From Candidatus Thiodiazotropha sp. (ex Myrtea sp. 'scaly one' KF741663) (GTDB lineage Bacteria; Pseudomonadota; Gammaproteobacteria; Chromatiales; Chromatiaceae), in contig JAHXIQ010000008.1 in assembly GCA_025655555.1 (NCBI GenBank), forward strand, positions 1-64,000: a stretch of DNA of 64,000 nt, read 5' to 3'. The translations under genes and the position numbers were made by a program. Below, in pieces: positions 58,827 to 64,000 of the stretch. Within the stretch, counting starts at the first letter, position 1. Every line of letters starts with the position of its first letter. Below the pieces are notes generated by a model. The model saw nothing but the letters and a program-made list of their open reading frames with translations. It did no database searches and had not been told where the DNA came from.

Positions 58827-60085
58827 AGGCTATAGAACCAGGTGGCATCCAGCGACGCCACCCACTGCTCTTTCTCCTCTCCGAAGAAAACCGTCGGCAC
58901 CCGCCCCCCAAAGGGTTTGCCGGGGCCGCTGTAGTGATCGTAGCGCAACTCCGGGCGGATTCTAAGGCCTTCCTGCACCCACCAGGAGAGATTCATCGTC
59001 AGCGCCCGATAGATACCTTCAGGCAGCAAGGCATGCGCACCCTGCTGATCCCTGAACCACTCTGCCCTTACACCGAGCTGTCTGTTTTCATGCCACTGAA
59101 AATAGTAGTTCAGGTTGGCGCCATACCATCGGCTGTCTTCCGTGATGAGAAAACCGGGTGGATTGTTCGAGTCAGCCACCAAGTCTCCACCCTCCTGGAA
59201 TCCATAGACGGCATTCACCGCCATGCGATGTGAGCGGTTGAAGCGGTGGGTGAGCGTCACTGAGTGCATTCGTCGTAACAACTTCTCTCCGCTTGTACTG
59301 ACCGCATTGAAAGGGCGTGTCTGATCGGTAACACCCGCCTCTGACTGTTCATGACCGACGATATTTTCAATATCGAGCCAGGTTCTGAAATCCGGGCTTC
59401 TCCAACGAAGGTCGAAGATGAGAGTTTTATCGTCATTATTATCCTGAAGATTATTCCATCCCTGTACGATACCGAGCCCGGTCGACCAACTTCCCATCTC
59501 CTGACTCAACGGCAGCTTCAGCGCACCCATCATGCCGACATGTTTTACCGGCTGGTAGGTGAATGCATAGGAGTGGGTATAGAAAGCCGTTGGCGGATCG
59601 ACCGGCGCTCCGATCTCATAGCCGACAGGTGTAAACCAGCTACCGGCGATCCAGGAAAATCCCCCGCCTATAGGCAGATACCCGTTTAAAAACCATTGGG
59701 GCAGAAGATAGAGTCGTTCATTCTCCTCATTGACATCGAGCTCATCATCCAATCCATAGGTAATGGCTGCATCCTCACCATAACGCAGGTCGATTTCGAA
59801 TCCCCAGTCTGCCTGCTTCGGCATTGGTCCAGGGAATGGGCCGATGCGGGGCTTGATGTTGGATACCGGCACCTTTTCAAAAATCAGCTCAGCACGATTA
59901 AGGTTGATACCCTCGTCAAAGTTGAGGAAACCGGAAGGAAAAACGTTTTCCGATTCATTATTGTTTGTGATCGCACCAAATTGAATGCGACTATGGAGTT
60001 GAATGTCATTAGCACCTGCCACGGTCGATGTCCCGCCACAAAGCAGGGTAAAAAAGGCCAAAGCATGAGAGAGTTTTTTCTTCAT
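58823..60085 (-). CDS. Outer-membrane beta-barrel/porin-like protein
   Basis: Signal peptide, beta-strand-rich, terminal aromatic motif (ATWFYSL). Confidence 0.7.
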   Translation of the reverse strand: MKKKLSHALAFFTLLCGGTSTVAGANDIQLHSRIQFGAITNNNESENVFPSGFLNFDEGINLNRAELIFEKVPVSNIKPRIGPFPGPMPKQADWGFEIDLRYGEDAAITYGLDDELDVNEENERLYLLPQWFLNGYLPIGGGFSWIAGSWFTPVGYEIGAPVDPPTAFYTHSYAFTYQPVKHVGMMGALKLPLSQEMGSWSTGLGIVQGWNNLQDNNDDKTLIFDLRWRSPDFRTWLDIENIVGHEQSEAGVTDQTRPFNAVSTSGEKLLRRMHSVTLTHRFNRSHRMAVNAVYGFQEGGDLVADSNNPPGFLITEDSRWYGANLNYYFQWHENRQLGVRAEWFRDQQGAHALLPEGIYRALTMNLSWWVQEGLRIRPELRYDHYSGPGKPFGGRVPTVFFGEEKEQWVASLDATWFYSL

Positions 60086-60121
60086 TGAATGCCGTTGTAT
60101 ACCGATTAAGCAGTTGTACAT

Positions 60122-60135
60122 TTGATCTAGATCAG
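60122..60135. promoter_or_regulatory. Imperfect FNR/DNR-like box TTGATCTAGATCAG
   Basis: One mismatch to TTGAT-N4-ATCAA. Confidence 0.4.
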
Positions 60136-60289
60136 AGTCATTAAATTGAGCAGGACGCAGTGTAATGGATCTGTCAGCCATGTGGATACTACAAACTCAC
60201 AGACCGTGCTAAACAGACATGAAATATCACATATGAGGGGGGTAGAACGCAGTCAGACAGGGCTTGATTTCACCACATAAACAAAGGGA

Positions 60290-60850
60290 TTACCGGCTCA
60301 AAGTCGTACCTGACCAAAGCTGGGTCGCTTGTGGCAACAAACCCCAAAGCCCCTTTCTATCACGCCGGGCCTGCTGCTGTAGGTCATGATAGCTATGAGC
60401 CGTGGAGGATGATTCGGAAGGTTTGGCGATGGCATAACCATTCATCACCATCTGCCGGTTTAGGGAGCTTCCGTCTTCTCTCTTCAACTCGCCTGGGATA
60501 CGGCCATATCGGTCCAGGTTATCTGGTTGATAGTGCAGCCTGAAACTTTCCTCACCTGCCAATAGTTTGCGCAGGTGATTGGTTGCGATGATCCCGATTG
60601 AGAGCAGCGTGTCGTGGTCAAGGCCGGTTCTTTTCTGATCAACCTTGAATTTTGGATTCTCCTTATCCTCGGGTGCATCGATATCAATGAGCTGTATCCG
60701 CTTGACCCCATCCTCAAACGTCACCAGTAGGGTATCTCCATCCTCTACCTCGACTGCATCGCCTTTGAGCAGCACATCCTCACTCCAGGCATAAGACGAA
60801 AGTAAGAGCAACGTAGCATTGAGTAGGTACAAGATCGTCTTCGAAAGCAT
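60290..60850 (-). CDS. Secreted staphylococcal nuclease-like (SNase) protein
   Basis: VEDGDTLLVTFEDGVKRIQLIDIDAPE, DRYGRIPGEL, NGYAIAK. Confidence 0.88.
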   Translation of the reverse strand: MLSKTILYLLNATLLLLSSYAWSEDVLLKGDAVEVEDGDTLLVTFEDGVKRIQLIDIDAPEDKENPKFKVDQKRTGLDHDTLLSIGIIATNHLRKLLAGEESFRLHYQPDNLDRYGRIPGELKREDGSSLNRQMVMNGYAIAKPSESSSTAHSYHDLQQQARRDRKGLWGLLPQATQLWSGTTLSR

Positions 60851-60864
60851 GCCCGTATCCCTAA

Positions 60865-62565
60865 TTAGTGGCTGGTCCCGGAGGAACGTGTCAGTTTGTT
60901 ATGCACATTGTATTTGCCGGAAGGCTTCTTCATCGGTAACCGGTTGACCTCCTCCAGCGTCTTGGCATCGTAGATCACCAGCGCTCCATCCTGGTCCCAG
61001 ATACTGACAAGTGCATAGCGCCCGTCTTTGGTAAATTCCACATGAGCAGAGGTTTTATCCGCAGCCGGACGCAGTGTTTTCACAACCTCCAGTGTCTGTT
61101 TGTCGATGACATGCATGGCATCTTTTTCCTTGCCGAAAAAGACATCTACCCAGGCATAGGGACTCTGCTCGTGACTGCGCATGAAAAATCCAGGACCCAG
61201 TGTCGGTATCTCCTTGATGACCTCCCAGCTTTTGAGGTCAATCACGGTGACTTTATTTGCTTTGATATTGGGTGTCGCCATGACCTGACGATCACCGATT
61301 TTCCAGGTAATGGCGGAACTGAGATGCGGCATGCCGGGAAGCTCAAGCGCACCGACCGCTCGGCCTAAATCAAGATCGACCACTTGCCCGCTACCATCGC
61401 GAGCAGTGCCTGCAATCTGTGAATAATCCTGCGTGATAAAGAAGTCATCGAGGTAATCCTTAACCTGAATCCGGCGTATGGGAAATGGCGAGGTGACGCC
61501 CTGCTCTCCCGAATCCTCCCGATAGTCGTGTATCCAGCTCCCGAAGCCTTTGGGAGGCGGAATCTGATAACTGATCTCCCACACCTCTGGAATATCTTTC
61601 AATGCTGCGATGAAGCTGGAGCGGGGATCAGCAGTATAAACGGCACTGACTCTTGAAGACTTGCCTTTATCGTCCTCAACAGGGATCACTTTCAGCGGTT
61701 TTAAATCCTCAGCATCCAGTACTACCAAGCTGTGCGGCAGATAATTAGCCACCATTACAAACCGGCCATCGTGGGAAACAGCCAGATTGCGGGTATTGAT
61801 ACCCGCCCTCACTTCGGCAGTGTAGGTCAGATTGTAGACGTCGAATTTACTGATCCAGCCGTCTCTGGATGCAAAATAGACATATCGTCCACCTTGGGCA
61901 TATTTAGGTCCGCCATGCAGTGCGAAACGGGTGGGGAAGCGGTGGATGGGTTCGAAGCTGTCACCGTTCAGCAGAGTTGCGTGATGGTCGCCTAGTTCCA
62001 CCACCACAAAAAGATTGTCTATGTCAGCTTTAAATTTCGCTTTATCGGGCAAACTGCCAGGTTTGTGATGCTCGATGCGGCTGGCCAGAATCTGCTCAAG
62101 TCCCCATTCTGGAATCGTATCCAGTGGTGTAAAGATCAGGTCCACCAGTGACTGAATCTGTTCGCCTGTCAGCAGCTTATCAAAGGGTGGCATCTGGGTG
62201 GCGGGCCTGCCCTCAGCAATGGCTTTTACAGCACGCTTAGGTCTCAGACGATGCAGATTCTCCGGCAGCAGCGCAGGTCCCTGCCCCCCCAGTCGGTCCT
62301 GTCCATGACACTCAGAACAATGCTTCTGGTAGACCGCTTCAACCCCTGAGGCCCCGGCCAGAACAACACTGCTGAATGAGAGCGATTGCAATATCAGCAG
62401 TAACACCCCACTAACACGAAGTCTGTAGGCAAATTTATCCAGCCAGCTGCTAGTGCATCCGGATAAGATTTGATGACTGCTTTTTAATCGATAAAACGCC
62501 AATATTTTCTGTCCTATCACTCTTCTAGAAGGTCTATCCTGTACATTGCATGACAGGAGACACAA
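60865..62565 (-). CDS. nirN: NirN-type heme c/heme d1 protein
   Basis: CSECHGQDRLGGQGPALLPENLHRL plus NirS-like beta-propeller ending GKYNVHNKLTRSSGTSH. Confidence 0.85.
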   Translation of the reverse strand: MCLLSCNVQDRPSRRVIGQKILAFYRLKSSHQILSGCTSSWLDKFAYRLRVSGVLLLILQSLSFSSVVLAGASGVEAVYQKHCSECHGQDRLGGQGPALLPENLHRLRPKRAVKAIAEGRPATQMPPFDKLLTGEQIQSLVDLIFTPLDTIPEWGLEQILASRIEHHKPGSLPDKAKFKADIDNLFVVVELGDHHATLLNGDSFEPIHRFPTRFALHGGPKYAQGGRYVYFASRDGWISKFDVYNLTYTAEVRAGINTRNLAVSHDGRFVMVANYLPHSLVVLDAEDLKPLKVIPVEDDKGKSSRVSAVYTADPRSSFIAALKDIPEVWEISYQIPPPKGFGSWIHDYREDSGEQGVTSPFPIRRIQVKDYLDDFFITQDYSQIAGTARDGSGQVVDLDLGRAVGALELPGMPHLSSAITWKIGDRQVMATPNIKANKVTVIDLKSWEVIKEIPTLGPGFFMRSHEQSPYAWVDVFFGKEKDAMHVIDKQTLEVVKTLRPAADKTSAHVEFTKDGRYALVSIWDQDGALVIYDAKTLEEVNRLPMKKPSGKYNVHNKLTRSSGTSH

Positions 62566-62984
62566 TTGTTCATTAACTCGGCCAGTTGCTGCAGACTATG
62601 TTGTGGATCACCCAATTGCTCAGCATCAAGAGCCAGGGTATCGAAGCGTCCATGGGTATCAAAACCCAGCTTTTTAAAACCCACGGGTAATCGACCGACC
62701 AGGCTGCCCGGCATACCTTCTCCTGCCGCCATCCCTACCTGCCGGGCCGAATCGGCCACGCGCTGCATCTCTTCAAGATTGGTTGCTGCCAGAATCGACT
62801 GCACGGCCTGCAGGAAACCGCGCATCTCTTGAAGTACCAGATCTCGCTCACCCGCCGGCATTAAAATGGCGATACGCCCATCGCTGGCTGGTGTCACTTC
62901 ACCCTGCCAGATAAATTTGTAGGCCATGGCAAGGATTAGCAACAACAATATAACGGTGGATATACAGCAGAATCTGAATCGCAT
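62517..62984 (-). CDS. Membrane-anchored cytochrome c'-like protein
   Basis: N-terminal TM, C-terminal CVSCHAMYR. Confidence 0.75.
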   Translation of the reverse strand: MRFRFCCISTVILLLLILAMAYKFIWQGEVTPASDGRIAILMPAGERDLVLQEMRGFLQAVQSILAATNLEEMQRVADSARQVGMAAGEGMPGSLVGRLPVGFKKLGFDTHGRFDTLALDAEQLGDPQHSLQQLAELMNNCVSCHAMYRIDLLEE

Positions 62985-63069
62985 GTGCGTTAACCCTTTA
63001 TTTAGTCCACATTGCTCACCCTCGCGGGCAAGCCTGTTTCAATGAATAAACGTAGGATTCTATACACAC

Positions 63070-64000
63070 TCACCCAGTCGCTGCCATCTTATCCGATGAT
63101 GACGATATCTCCTCATCTGTCAGATAGCAGCCGGGATCTTCCGCCCAGGGATTACCAGTGAGGCGCCAGGCACGAGTGCGACTGTTACCACCGCATATTG
63201 AGAGATGCGTACAACTTGCGCAGCGCCCTTCCAAAGGCCGTTGCTTCTGTTTAAGACCCGCCATCAGGTCATCGGAGGTATCCTGCCATATCTCAGAAAA
63301 GAGACGCTCCTTGACGCTGCCCAGGGTGTAGTCCCACCACATGGTATCGGGATGCACACGACCCTCGTTGTCGATATTGGCGATATTCACACCACTGGCG
63401 TTGCCGCCCCAACGATTCAGCATCTGGCTCAGACGTTGGTAGTGCTGTGGCAAATGTTTCTCTGCCCAAAGCAGCATGTAGGCGCCGTCGGCATCATTAT
63501 TACCGGTAACGAATTCACGTTGTCTCCCCTGCTGTACATCCTCCCAACAGGTGGAAAAAAGCAGATCCATCGCTTCCCGGGTGAGCCGATGGTGTACGTC
63601 ATCCTTACGGTTCTTATAACCACGACCGGCGTAATTGAGGTGTGAGAGGTAGAACTTATCAACGCCCTCTTCATCCATCAATTGCAGGAGATCGGGTAAC
63701 TCGGATGCATTCTCCTGCGTCAGGGTAAATCGCAACCCCACTTTAAGACCCGCCTCTCGACAGAGACGGATACCACGGAGTGACTCATCAAAGGCACCCT
63801 GTTTGCGACGAAAGTTGTCGTGAGTCTCGCGCATGCCGTCGATACTGATCCCGACATAGTCGTAACCCACCGCCGCGATATCACCAATCGTCTCTTCAGT
63901 GATCAAAGTGCCGTTACTGGAGAGGCCCACATAGAATCCCTCCGCTTTAGCACGATGGGAGATCTCGAAAATATCCGGGCGCATCAGCGGTTCGCCACCA
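63070..64000 (-). CDS. nirJ: NirJ, radical SAM protein of heme d1 biosynthesis (N-terminus outside window)
   Basis: GGEPLMRPDIFEIS, SSNGTLI, C-terminal CASCTHLSICGG; ORF open at window edge. Confidence 0.85.
   Translation of the reverse strand, partial: GGEPLMRPDIFEISHRAKAEGFYVGLSSNGTLITEETIGDIAAVGYDYVGISIDGMRETHDNFRRKQGAFDESLRGIRLCREAGLKVGLRFTLTQENASELPDLLQLMDEEGVDKFYLSHLNYAGRGYKNRKDDVHHRLTREAMDLLFSTCWEDVQQGRQREFVTGNNDADGAYMLLWAEKHLPQHYQRLSQMLNRWGGNASGVNIANIDNEGRVHPDTMWWDYTLGSVKERLFSEIWQDTSDDLMAGLKQKQRPLEGRCASCTHLSICGGNSRTRAWRLTGNPWAEDPGCYLTDEEISSSSDKMAATG

Overview
The window looks like an accessory, denitrification-rich segment of a gammaproteobacterium-like chromosome. The left part (0-15 kb) holds GGDEF and HDOD regulators, a decayed diheme cytochrome c, a long AT-rich intergenic region with paired regulatory palindromes, a CSLREA-like beta-helix lipoprotein or surface protein, and an arginine-to-glutamate set (arginase core, ornithine cyclodeaminase, PutA-type enzyme). 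At 16.6-22.5 kb there is a tightly packed, apparently translationally coupled five-gene cassette. It encodes a ~980 aa protein built of about 20 units of a 29-residue helical repeat plus an HExxH C-terminal domain, a caspase/gingipain-like clan CD peptidase, an acyl carrier protein, a complete beta-ketoacyl-ACP synthase, and a second KS-like protein whose catalytic Cys aligns with Ser. I consider this the best candidate for an undescribed system. From 22.8 to 64 kb lies a denitrification island: a clade II-type nos cluster (nosZ with a Sec-type leader, two c-cytochromes, nosB-like, nosD, nosG/H, nosF, nosL, nosY), a ZnuA-like/SCO1 fusion protein, hemerythrin/DUF2249/NnrS-like genes, norE/F/Q/D, norBC, nirS, a NirT with two extra duplicated heme-binding domains, a cupredoxin, a CCP/MauG protein, a second NosD, nirN and nirJ. 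FNR/DNR-type boxes (TTGAT-N4-ATCAA-like) lie in front of most units. No rRNA, tRNA or CRISPR array was recognised. All family calls come from reading the translated sequences; no database search was run.
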